Notes under the pieces: generated by a model
Seen by the model: only the letters and a program-made list of their open reading frames with translations
What the model was told of the DNA's origin: nothing
Databases searched by the model: none
Source of the DNA: JAHEYG01 sp044229775
GTDB lineage: Bacteria; Bacteroidota; Bacteroidia; B-17B0; Aurantibacillaceae
DNA length: 64,000 nt
NCBI GenBank assembly: GCA_044229775.1
Contig: JBGASH010000002.1
Coordinates: 5,403 to 69,402 of the forward strand
Direction of reading: 5' to 3'
Shown: positions 52,651 through 60,346 of the stretch, piece after piece
Position numbering within the stretch: position 1 is the first letter of the stretch
Layout of the letters: every line of letters begins with the position of its first letter
Program-made: the position numbers and the translations under genes

Positions 52651-54388
52651 AGGAATACCATACTGCATTTCAATGATCGCGCTTACGCTTTTTATGTCGG
52701 GCGCGGTGCCTGGCTATTCGCAATTTTGGAAAAAAAGAAAAAAGCATAAAACAGAAGAGCTTAGTGAAACCGATAGAAGAAGACTTGAAAACCTTTATAT
52801 AGACGGATGTAAAGAACGTCTAGCCGGAAGAACAGAAAGCGCCATGAAATATTTCAGAGAATGTGAGCGCATGGACCCTAACAATATTCCAGTTAAATAC
52901 GAATTGTCAAACCTGTTACGATACGAGGAAAAAATTGAGGAATCAACCGTTTTGGCGAAACAATGTGTTGAGGCTAATCCAAAAAATCAGTGGTATCATT
53001 TAGCTTATATTGAGTGTTTGCATATAAAACGGCAGTACGAACAGGCGGCAGAGCAATACGAAAAACTGGTAAAATATTTTCCCGAAAAAAGCGAATATTT
53101 TGAATCAATGGCCATTGAATACGCGTTGGCCAGGAATTATTCGCGGTCGTTTAAAATTTATGACGAACTCGAAAAACGTTTTGGCACCAACGAAACATTT
53201 ACGCTTAACAAGATCAAACTTTTAAAAGAACAAAAAAAATACAGTGAGTCGGAGGCCGAATTAAAAAAGCTGATACAAACCAATAAAGATGAACCCAGGT
53301 ATTATACTTATTTGGCCGAATTTTATGAGGACATGAATCAGTTTGAAAAAGCGAAAGAAGTGTATGATAAGATCCTGGGTATTGATCCGGGTAATCCAAC
53401 GGTACATTTAGCATTGGCCAATTATTATAAGGACCAGAATAAGCCTGAGGAGTCGCACAATGAATTAAAAATTGCTTACGCTAATCCTGATCTGGATATA
53501 GAGACCAAAACAAAAATATTGATCTCTTATTATTCGATTTCGGAGCAATATCCCGAGTATACAGCAAAGGGATATGAATTGTGTGAGATCATGCTCAAGG
53601 TTCATCCTGCCTCACCCGAAGCACACAGCATGTACGCCGAATTTTTGTTGCGAGATAAAAGAATACAAGAAGCACGCGATCATTATTTAATAGCCGCTAA
53701 TAACGATAAGAGCCGCTACGCCATATGGGGACAATTACTGGCAGTTGAATCTTTACTTAATCAAAATGATTCGTTGGAAAAACACAGCGCCATGGCCATT
53801 GAATTATTTCCAACGCAACCAAAGTGTTATTTGTATAACGGGCTCTCTAACCTGGTTCTTAAAAATTATAAGAAAGCGGCGCAATCGTTGAACGACGGCC
53901 TCGAATTTGTTTACGACGATAAACCCATGATGCTTGACTTTTACAAATTTTTAGGAGAGGCGTATAATAATTTAAAGGATTACGAGCGATCGGATAAGGC
54001 TTTTGACGACGCGCTTAAAGTGGATCCGGATAACGTGGACGTGTTGAACAATTACAGTTATTATTTATCGTTACGAAAAGAAAAGCTGGACAAGGCCGAA
54101 AAATTATCGAAGCGCAGTAATGAAATTTCTCATGATAATCCGCGATACAACGATACCTATGGATGGATCTTATACCAACAAGGTAAATTTAAGGACGCTG
54201 AGGAATGGCTCGAACGTGCCGCAAAAAAAGCCGGTAAAAATCCAGTGATACTGGAGCATTATGGTGATGTGTTATTTAAACTTGGCAAACCCCAAGACGC
54301 ACTTAAACAATGGAACCAGGCAAAGGAGGCCGGTGGCAATTCGGAATCGCTTTTAAAAAAGATCAACGACAAAAAACTAAGTGATTAA
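52643..54388 (+). CDS. Exported TPR-repeat protein
   Basis: 581 aa from a TTG at 52643 (8-nt overlap with the previous gene), with a signal peptide (IALTLFMSGAVPGYSQF). About ten TPR units follow (e.g. ALARNYSRSFKIYDELEKRF, YTYLAEFYEDMNQFEKAKEV, FYKFLGEAYNNLKDYERS), so it is a periplasmic or lipid-anchored scaffold. The place of the gene, between a nucleotidyltransferase and DUF4292/EnvC-like genes, hints at envelope assembly. Function not known. Confidence 0.82.
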   Translation: MRKGIPYCISMIALTLFMSGAVPGYSQFWKKRKKHKTEELSETDRRRLENLYIDGCKERLAGRTESAMKYFRECERMDPNNIPVKYELSNLLRYEEKIEESTVLAKQCVEANPKNQWYHLAYIECLHIKRQYEQAAEQYEKLVKYFPEKSEYFESMAIEYALARNYSRSFKIYDELEKRFGTNETFTLNKIKLLKEQKKYSESEAELKKLIQTNKDEPRYYTYLAEFYEDMNQFEKAKEVYDKILGIDPGNPTVHLALANYYKDQNKPEESHNELKIAYANPDLDIETKTKILISYYSISEQYPEYTAKGYELCEIMLKVHPASPEAHSMYAEFLLRDKRIQEARDHYLIAANNDKSRYAIWGQLLAVESLLNQNDSLEKHSAMAIELFPTQPKCYLYNGLSNLVLKNYKKAAQSLNDGLEFVYDDKPMMLDFYKFLGEAYNNLKDYERSDKAFDDALKVDPDNVDVLNNYSYYLSLRKEKLDKAEKLSKRSNEISHDNPRYNDTYGWILYQQGKFKDAEEWLERAAKKAGKNPVILEHYGDVLFKLGKPQDALKQWNQAKEAGGNSESLLKKINDKKLSD

Positions 54389-55262
54389 AAATAGTTTTAA
54401 ATACATACTAATTCTTGCCGCTTGTTACTTGACATTTGCGGTAATAACTTCGTGCAAAACAAAAAAGAAAATTCAGAAGACAGAGGTGGTGACCGATTCG
54501 CTGGCGGGAAAATGCCGGTTGGATTACAAAAATTCGAAAGCGCTTATAAAAAACCTAAAAGAAAATGCCTTCGATTATACCTGGATCTACGCCAAAGCAA
54601 ACGTGAACGCTAAAGTTGATAGCGAAGAGAACTCTTTTGATATCCGGGTAAGGGGAAAAAAAGACAGCGCCATTTTAATTACCATTCAGGCTTTATCACT
54701 GGTTGATGTGGCTAAGGTTTTAATCACCCGCGACTCTGTTAAAATGGTAATATATGTTAAAAAGCAATACTTTAAGGGCGACTTCAATTACATCAATGAG
54801 CTGTTACACGCCGATCTGGATTTTGATATGTTGCAAGCGGTTTTATTTGGAAACAGCGCCGAGTTTTATGATGAGGATGAAACCAAACTAAAGCCTGTAA
54901 CCGATCGCACCAATTGCCGTTATTTATTAAGTACCGAACGTAAAAAGCGATTAAGAAGAATTAACCAGGGTGATCAGATCAAAAAATCCCTGCAAACCAT
55001 GACGATCAATCCGGATACCTGGAAAATTTTGAAAAACGAATTTATTGATGTGGAGACCAATCGCATGTTCACTGCCCACTACGATAATTTTAACGCAAAA
55101 GATTCGGTTTATGCACCACACGATGTTAATATTGATATAAGTGCCGAAAAGAAAGTGAACCTTAAAATTGAGTATGTTCGTATAGAGAAAAACCAGGTAC
55201 AAAAGCTTAGTTTAAACATACCGCATAAGTATGACCCGATACAGGTTAAGAAACCTAAATAA
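54381..55262 (+). CDS. DUF4292 lipoprotein
   Basis: 293 aa from a GTG at 54381, 8-nt overlap with the TPR gene. Lipobox near residue 25 (FAVITSC). The mature domain is a LolB/LolA-like half-barrel: IYAKANVNAKVDSEENSFDIRVRGKKD, VAKVLITRDSVKMVIYVKKQ and VNLKIEYVRIEKN. DUF4292 proteins may help carry lipids or lipoproteins, by analogy. It ends inside the next gene (32-nt overlap). Confidence 0.78.
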   Translation: MIKNSFKYILILAACYLTFAVITSCKTKKKIQKTEVVTDSLAGKCRLDYKNSKALIKNLKENAFDYTWIYAKANVNAKVDSEENSFDIRVRGKKDSAILITIQALSLVDVAKVLITRDSVKMVIYVKKQYFKGDFNYINELLHADLDFDMLQAVLFGNSAEFYDEDETKLKPVTDRTNCRYLLSTERKKRLRRINQGDQIKKSLQTMTINPDTWKILKNEFIDVETNRMFTAHYDNFNAKDSVYAPHDVNIDISAEKKVNLKIEYVRIEKNQVQKLSLNIPHKYDPIQVKKPK

Positions 55263-56610
55263 TTTTTTATCACTCATTTTTATTGGGGTTCTTTTCTTTT
55301 CTTTTTCTGCAGGATTGCAGGCACAAACCAAAACCAATCATCCCGATAACCATAAGGATAAAAAGGAGCTTGAGAACAAAAAGAAAAAACTGAACGATGA
55401 GATCAATGAGATCAATTCGTTGTTGAACGAGACCAAGGCGCATAAAAACAATTCTCTTAATTCGTTGGTAGCGTTAAATAAAAAGATCGAGATACGCGAA
55501 GAACTTATCGCCACTATCAATGCCGAGATCGCGCAACTGAACCGGGCCATTAAGCGTAATCAAATGGAAACCGAAAAATTAAAACAGAATATCACGAAGT
55601 TAAAAGCCGACTACGCCAAGATGATCTATTTTGCTCAGCGTAATCAGGATTCGTATAGCAAGCTGGTGTTTTTATTTTCGTCGGGCGATTTTAACCAGGC
55701 ATATATGCGGTTAAAGTATTTTCAACAGTATTCGCAATTCCGTAAAAAACAGGCCGAAGAAATTATAGCCGCCCAATCGTTATTACTTCAAAAAATAAAT
55801 GAATTGAAAGAGACCCGCCACGAAAAAAACCTTTTGTTGGGTAATGAAGAAGAAGAGAAGGGAAGTTTAACCAAAGAAAAATCCGATCAGGAAGTGGTGT
55901 TAACCGCGTTACAGCAAAAAGAAAAAGAATTGAAGAACGAACTCGAAAAAAAGAAACGCGATGCAGAAATGTTGCAACTGGCCATTAAGCGGATGATAGA
56001 GGCGGAGATAAAGCGCAAAGCCGAAGAAGCTGCCAAGGCCGATGCTGAAGCACTTGCCGTTAAAAAAGCGAAAGAAGCAAAAGAAAAAGTGAACAAGAAA
56101 AACCCTAAGGAAAAAGAAAACCCAACGGTAGTTAAGGAAGTAAAAAAAGATCCGGTAATTCCTGAATTAAGCGAAGAGGCAGTGGAGTTGAGCAACGATT
56201 TTGCGAACAACCGTGGTAAGTTACCATGGCCTGTAACCAAAGGCTATATTTGCGAAGAGTATGGCGAGCATGAACACCCTGCTATAAAAGGATTTATTAT
56301 GAATAATAACGGTGTGGAGATCTGCACCTCCATGGGTTCACAGGCCAGGGCGGTTTTTGCAGGAGAGGTAACGGGTATTGCCGAATCGCCAACCGGAGGA
56401 AAATTAGTTATTATACGACACGGCGAGTATTTAAGCGTGTACTCCAACCTGGGCGAAGTATTTGTAAAACGTGGCGATAAAGTAACCGTTAAACAAAACA
56501 TTGGAAGTATTTTGCATAATGAAGACGAAGGTAAAACCGCCATGAACCTTCAAATCTGGAAAGGCCAAAAAACCATGGACCCGGCCGCTTGGCTGCTGAA
56601 TGGGAAGTAG
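55231..56610 (+). CDS. EnvC-like murein hydrolase activator, degenerate LytM domain
   Basis: 459 aa, exported (SLIFIGVLFFSFSAGLQAQ). Long coiled coil (about 45-270), then a Lys/Ala-rich linker and a C-terminal M23/LytM domain (LPWPVTKGYICEEYGEHEHPAIKG, NNNGVEIC). The final motif reads LQIWKG where the active form has the HxHxE-type His; the His is missing, so it should be an activator of amidases such as AmiC rather than a peptidase. Starts 32 nt before the DUF4292 stop. Confidence 0.9.
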   Translation: MTRYRLRNLNNFLSLIFIGVLFFSFSAGLQAQTKTNHPDNHKDKKELENKKKKLNDEINEINSLLNETKAHKNNSLNSLVALNKKIEIREELIATINAEIAQLNRAIKRNQMETEKLKQNITKLKADYAKMIYFAQRNQDSYSKLVFLFSSGDFNQAYMRLKYFQQYSQFRKKQAEEIIAAQSLLLQKINELKETRHEKNLLLGNEEEEKGSLTKEKSDQEVVLTALQQKEKELKNELEKKKRDAEMLQLAIKRMIEAEIKRKAEEAAKADAEALAVKKAKEAKEKVNKKNPKEKENPTVVKEVKKDPVIPELSEEAVELSNDFANNRGKLPWPVTKGYICEEYGEHEHPAIKGFIMNNNGVEICTSMGSQARAVFAGEVTGIAESPTGGKLVIIRHGEYLSVYSNLGEVFVKRGDKVTVKQNIGSILHNEDEGKTAMNLQIWKGQKTMDPAAWLLNGK

Positions 56611-56622
56611 ATTTCTCTTGGA

Positions 56623-56644
56623 TCTTTTCTTGATCAAGAAAAGA
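56623..56644. terminator. Palindrome between convergent EnvC-like and recO genes
   Basis: TCTTTTCTTGATCAAGAAAAGA is a perfect 22-bp inverted repeat in the 40-bp gap between two convergent stops. It is A/T-rich with T-runs on either side, so it could end transcription both ways. Confidence 0.5.
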
Positions 56645-56650
56645 ATATGC

Positions 56651-57367
56651 TTAAGCAAACAACTCCTTCAATACCTCCAACGATCTTACCTCATTAAACC
56701 CCGCCACGTGCAAACGGTAATAAGCCAGTAAACAATCTAGCAGTTCCGCTTTTTCGGTTTTTGTAAAATTGACATGAAGCAGATCAGCATTGAAAAGTTT
56801 CCGTAAGAGCTCCGACTGAGCTTTATCAAAACCAAGCGGAAAACTTAATTGTATGGACGTAAATTTTCCTTCACGTGTATCAAAATAGCAAACACCGGGT
56901 TCGTAATTATCGTGCGGTTCAAAACCTAAATGCTTGGTAAGTTCAAACAAAAAATAAATATGAAAACTGCCATAATTTTCGGTTTGCTCATCTAACCATT
57001 TGTAACCTTCGCAAATAAAATCAAACAATTCTTCGCTGGGCGATTGTTCTTTAATGCACTTATTAAGCACTTCATTTAAAAACTGCGCTATTCCTAATTT
57101 GCTGTAATTTTTATTGAGATCGCTGTAAACATTAAGGCTTCGCGTTTCTACCAATTGCTGCACGTCACGATTCTGTTTATTTGAAAAGCAAATTTCTACC
57201 TGACTCAGAGGAAACACTAATGCCGGTTTTGTTTTAGAGGAAGGGGCATTGCTCACAAAACTATTAAAAGTAATTAAACCAAAATTGCGGGTGTAAATTT
57301 TAAGAATGGATTTTTTGTCGGCGTACTTAATGTTCTGTAAAACTATGCCTTCACTTTTTTCTAACAT
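56651..57367 (-). CDS. recO: DNA repair protein RecO
   Basis: 238 aa. RecO loads RecA by removing SSB and anneals ssDNA. The N-terminal OB-fold has EGIVLQNIKYADKKSILKIYT and FGLITFNSFV; the C-terminal helical part ends in LLAYYRLHVAGFNEVRSLEVL. The zinc Cys set of some RecO proteins is not clear here. One-base overlap (TAATG) with the porZ stop. Confidence 0.9.
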   Translation of the reverse strand: MLEKSEGIVLQNIKYADKKSILKIYTRNFGLITFNSFVSNAPSSKTKPALVFPLSQVEICFSNKQNRDVQQLVETRSLNVYSDLNKNYSKLGIAQFLNEVLNKCIKEQSPSEELFDFICEGYKWLDEQTENYGSFHIYFLFELTKHLGFEPHDNYEPGVCYFDTREGKFTSIQLSFPLGFDKAQSELLRKLFNADLLHVNFTKTEKAELLDCLLAYYRLHVAGFNEVRSLEVLKELFA

Positions 57368-59700
57368 TAGTTAAGTACCATAATTTTTGCAACCGCTTTA
57401 GAAGTGGCATCTGTCGTGGCGCAATATACCAAATACACACCCGATACTACTTTTTGTCCGCCAAAGTTAGTGAGCCCCCATTCAATTTGACCGCCCTGCG
57501 ATTTTGTTTCCCAAACCAAATTACCTGCCGCGTCGGTTATTTTAACAACGGATTGGTCCATTAACCCTTTTACAAAAACGGTACCCGCATAGCCTGGTCT
57601 AACAGGGTTTGGATAGGCGTGAACATTTTTAAAACTAGAGTCGCCTTTTACCACTTCGGTGCGGTACGATTGTAAACCCTGATCGGTGGCGGTAAAAATA
57701 TCGCCGGTAACATCGTCGTAAGAAAGATCGATAACGCTATTTGAAAAGAGCGGACTATTATCTTTAGTGAAATGAAAAATTTGTGTTTGTCCATCGGGCG
57801 AAAAACAAAATATGCCCGACGATTCGGTACCGGCCCATTTTCGGTTAGCGCCATCAACGGCAAGTGCGGTCACCTTTTCGGTTTCCAATAAAAGCTGAAC
57901 ATGGTTATCTTGTGTTATTTTTATTTGCTGGCAATCGTAATTGCCACCACCCGTAACATTAGCAGGCGAATAAAACACCGCCACGCCTTGGGTGGTGCCT
58001 ATCCAAATATGTCCGTCAAGATCCTCAACAATAGAGTTCACATACAAGGAGGGCAATCTGCCTTTTAAAGAATCGGTGGTAAGTATTTTAAAGTTGGAGG
58101 AGTTAGGCGCGGCAAAATTATTATTCTTAAAAACAGCAATGCCCGATCCGCGTGGAAATAATACCCAGATCTGATCATTCTTGTCAGCCATCACCCTTCC
58201 TGCCATTGGGGTGCCGCTGGCAAATTCAAAAGTCTGGAATGTGCCATTGGCTTTTCTTACTGATAAAAAATTAGACACGTTACTGTTGGCTATCCAAAGA
58301 TTATCATGCTTATCGTAACACAAACCAGCATTGCGATGCCAGTCGTGGAAAACCGAAAAATAAGGAATAGCTGAGTTAAAACTATTGAACACGTTAACCA
58401 TTTGACCATTCTTAAATTCCATTAATCCGTTCTTCCAGCTGGTGGCCCATAAATGGGTCGGGTCTTTTTTATCAATGAGGGCGTAATCCATATCGTAAAT
58501 GGTATCATAAACTTGTTCTTTTACGTACGTCCACTGGCTGCCATCATAATAATTCAATCCTTCGCGCGAAAATTTTAAGGAACCCACTTCATCAACAGTG
58601 GTGGGCGACGTTACCACATTACCGTTAGAAACAAAAACACTAGAAATGTAATTACTGTGTGTGCCATTAATGGTTATTTTGGTATTGGGAGCATAAGGGT
58701 AAGAACCGCGCGCGTCTATAAGTCCAAAATTGTTATCCGCTATCCAATACGTTGGCGATGGGCCCGAATAATCCGGAAAAACATCACTTATATTTGAAAA
58801 GCCATAGGAATAATTGAAAAGATAATCGATACGGGTTCCCGCCGAATTATAAGTTTCGTAACCTAAATAATCCTGTACATTCAAATAATTGTAATTCGAT
58901 CCCGAGAACATTTTTACCAAATAGTACGGAAAGGTCTTTATTGTACTTTTTGACCAGGTAACACCGTTATATTCATAAAGTGTATCCTTATTACCAATGC
59001 CTGTAGCGGCATAAGGCGAATAATTTGCAACTATTTTATTGGTATATCTCACCACACCGTTATAGGTTCCGGGAGGAATGGCGCTAACGGTTTTCCAGGT
59101 TTGAAAATTATTTAAGAGGCCGCTAATGTAATTAGCTTTTAAAAGACCATTGGCGGTGGCGGCAAAAAATGTAGAATCGGTGTAGGCAACCTGATACACG
59201 TTGATAAAAGTGCCGTTTGGTCCAATATAGTAGGTGTCTTTGATTTCCAATTTATCTGTATCAAAAACCACAATACCAAAACCACATGAGAGATAGGCTA
59301 AATTGTTTTTAAAAGTAACCTCGTTAACGGTTTTTTTAGCAGTGATAGTTTTACGATAGATGTCGGATACGTTAATAATAGTGTTGTTTTTTATAACGTC
59401 GATATTGGTATTTTCATAAATGACAAGAAGCGTGTTGTTATAGGGATTAAATCTCAAAAGCTTAATGCCAATATCTGAAAGACCGTTAATTTTATTTAAA
59501 CGCTCAATAGAGCCATCATCGGGGTGATATTTGATAATACCCGTTCCGTTTGAGGCATAAACTATGTTGCCAACTTTAGCAACCGAATTGCAGGCATTAT
59601 AGCTTAAATGGTCTTTCCACTGCCCCGGTTTTACCTGAGCAAAGCAAAAGCCATACATAACAATTAGAAGAAACAGTGACTTTTTAAGTGCCATACCCAT
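57367..59700 (-). CDS. porZ: T9SS outer-surface protein PorZ
   Basis: 777 aa. The family is clear: after the signal (SLFLLIVMYGFCFAQ) come PGQWKDHLSYNACNSVAKVG and two beta-propeller-like parts (YVNSIVEDLDGHIWIGTTQG, KWAGTESSGIFCFSPDGQT), and a type A T9SS C-terminal domain (AYPNPVRPGYAGTVFVKGLM to GVYLVYCATT). PorZ is part of the attachment complex that delivers A-LPS to T9SS cargo. The recO-porZ order is conserved in the phylum. A second ATG lies two codons later (59694). Confidence 0.88.
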   Translation of the reverse strand: MGMALKKSLFLLIVMYGFCFAQVKPGQWKDHLSYNACNSVAKVGNIVYASNGTGIIKYHPDDGSIERLNKINGLSDIGIKLLRFNPYNNTLLVIYENTNIDVIKNNTIINVSDIYRKTITAKKTVNEVTFKNNLAYLSCGFGIVVFDTDKLEIKDTYYIGPNGTFINVYQVAYTDSTFFAATANGLLKANYISGLLNNFQTWKTVSAIPPGTYNGVVRYTNKIVANYSPYAATGIGNKDTLYEYNGVTWSKSTIKTFPYYLVKMFSGSNYNYLNVQDYLGYETYNSAGTRIDYLFNYSYGFSNISDVFPDYSGPSPTYWIADNNFGLIDARGSYPYAPNTKITINGTHSNYISSVFVSNGNVVTSPTTVDEVGSLKFSREGLNYYDGSQWTYVKEQVYDTIYDMDYALIDKKDPTHLWATSWKNGLMEFKNGQMVNVFNSFNSAIPYFSVFHDWHRNAGLCYDKHDNLWIANSNVSNFLSVRKANGTFQTFEFASGTPMAGRVMADKNDQIWVLFPRGSGIAVFKNNNFAAPNSSNFKILTTDSLKGRLPSLYVNSIVEDLDGHIWIGTTQGVAVFYSPANVTGGGNYDCQQIKITQDNHVQLLLETEKVTALAVDGANRKWAGTESSGIFCFSPDGQTQIFHFTKDNSPLFSNSVIDLSYDDVTGDIFTATDQGLQSYRTEVVKGDSSFKNVHAYPNPVRPGYAGTVFVKGLMDQSVVKITDAAGNLVWETKSQGGQIEWGLTNFGGQKVVSGVYLVYCATTDATSKAVAKIMVLN

Positions 59701-59749
59701 TGAACGGAAAAAGAGGAAATTTAGTATAAATTTAAAGAAATAATTGAAT

Positions 59750-59757
59750 TATCTTTG
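59750..59757 (+). promoter_or_regulatory. -7 element upstream of tRNA-Arg
   Basis: TATCTTTG (TAnnTTTG), 11 bp before the mature tRNA 5' end. The upstream minus-strand porZ starts at 59700, so this small intergenic promoter fits the tRNA. Confidence 0.5.
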
Positions 59758-59768
59758 TAATCCTTTAG

Positions 59769-59842
59769 GGCCTCGTAGTTCAATTGGATAGAATGGCAGA
59801 TTCCGGTTCTGTTGGTTGGAGGTTCGAGTCCTCTCGAGGTCA
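59769..59842 (+). tRNA. tRNA-Arg (anticodon CCG)
   Basis: Folds as a complete cloverleaf of 74 nt. The acceptor GGCCTCG (59769-59775) pairs with CGAGGTC (59835-59841), with one G-U; A59842 is the discriminator and CCA is not encoded. The anticodon loop TTCCGGT has anticodon CCG between a GCAGA/TCTGT stem, and the T-arm reads GGTTCGAGTC. It stands alone between porZ and an LTXXQ-like gene. Confidence 0.93.
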
Positions 59843-59851
59843 CTTTAACTG

Positions 59852-59884
59852 AAACCCAAGATGAATGAACATCTCGGGTTTTTT
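59852..59884 (+). terminator. Intrinsic terminator after tRNA-Arg
   Basis: AACCC-A-AGATG, loop AATGAA, CATCT-C-GGGTT then TTTT: an 11-bp stem with one mismatch, ending in a T-run. Lies about 10 bp after the tRNA. Confidence 0.75.
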
Positions 59885-59929
59885 GTTTTATTAAAAGGAT
59901 AAGGAGGGCTTAAAAAGGGTTCACACTAA

Positions 59930-60328
59930 TTAATTCCTATTCTTCTGTTGTGCCCCTTTTTCATCGTGACGTTTACTCATTTCGGCCCATTTAGTTTGTT
60001 GCTCCGGGTTTAACATGGCATTTACATTGGCCCTGAATTTATCGCGGTTAGCGTTAATTTCTTTGGTAATGGCTTCTTTTGTAGCAGCATCAGAGGTGTT
60101 CTTTAATTTTACACGGAGTGGCTTATTCATTTCCAATCTTTGTAGAGCAAATTGTTTAAATACCGATTTTTGCTTATCATTTAAACTTAATCTTTTAGCC
60201 GCTCTTACCGATTCGGTCTCGGCCTTTTGTTCGTTGGTTTGCTTAGCAGGATTCTTTCTTACTTCTTGAGAAAACCCATTAAAACCTAAGGTAAAAATAA
60301 GGGCGAGTGTTAAAGCTAATTGTTTCAT
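59930..60328 (-). CDS. Small exported LTXXQ/Spy-like protein
   Basis: 132 aa with a signal peptide (LALTLALIFTLGFNGFSQ). The mature part is helical and charged, with SLNDKQKSVFKQFALQRLE and NAMLNPEQQTKWAEMSKR; the LNPEQQ and LNDKQ motifs are LTXXQ-like, as in Spy/CpxP chaperones. It lacks the usual Spy length, so the match is loose. It lies 18 nt after the carboxypeptidase stop, on the same strand. Confidence 0.6.
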   Translation of the reverse strand: MKQLALTLALIFTLGFNGFSQEVRKNPAKQTNEQKAETESVRAAKRLSLNDKQKSVFKQFALQRLEMNKPLRVKLKNTSDAATKEAITKEINANRDKFRANVNAMLNPEQQTKWAEMSKRHDEKGAQQKNRN

Positions 60329-60346
60329 GACTGAAATTATTTATGG

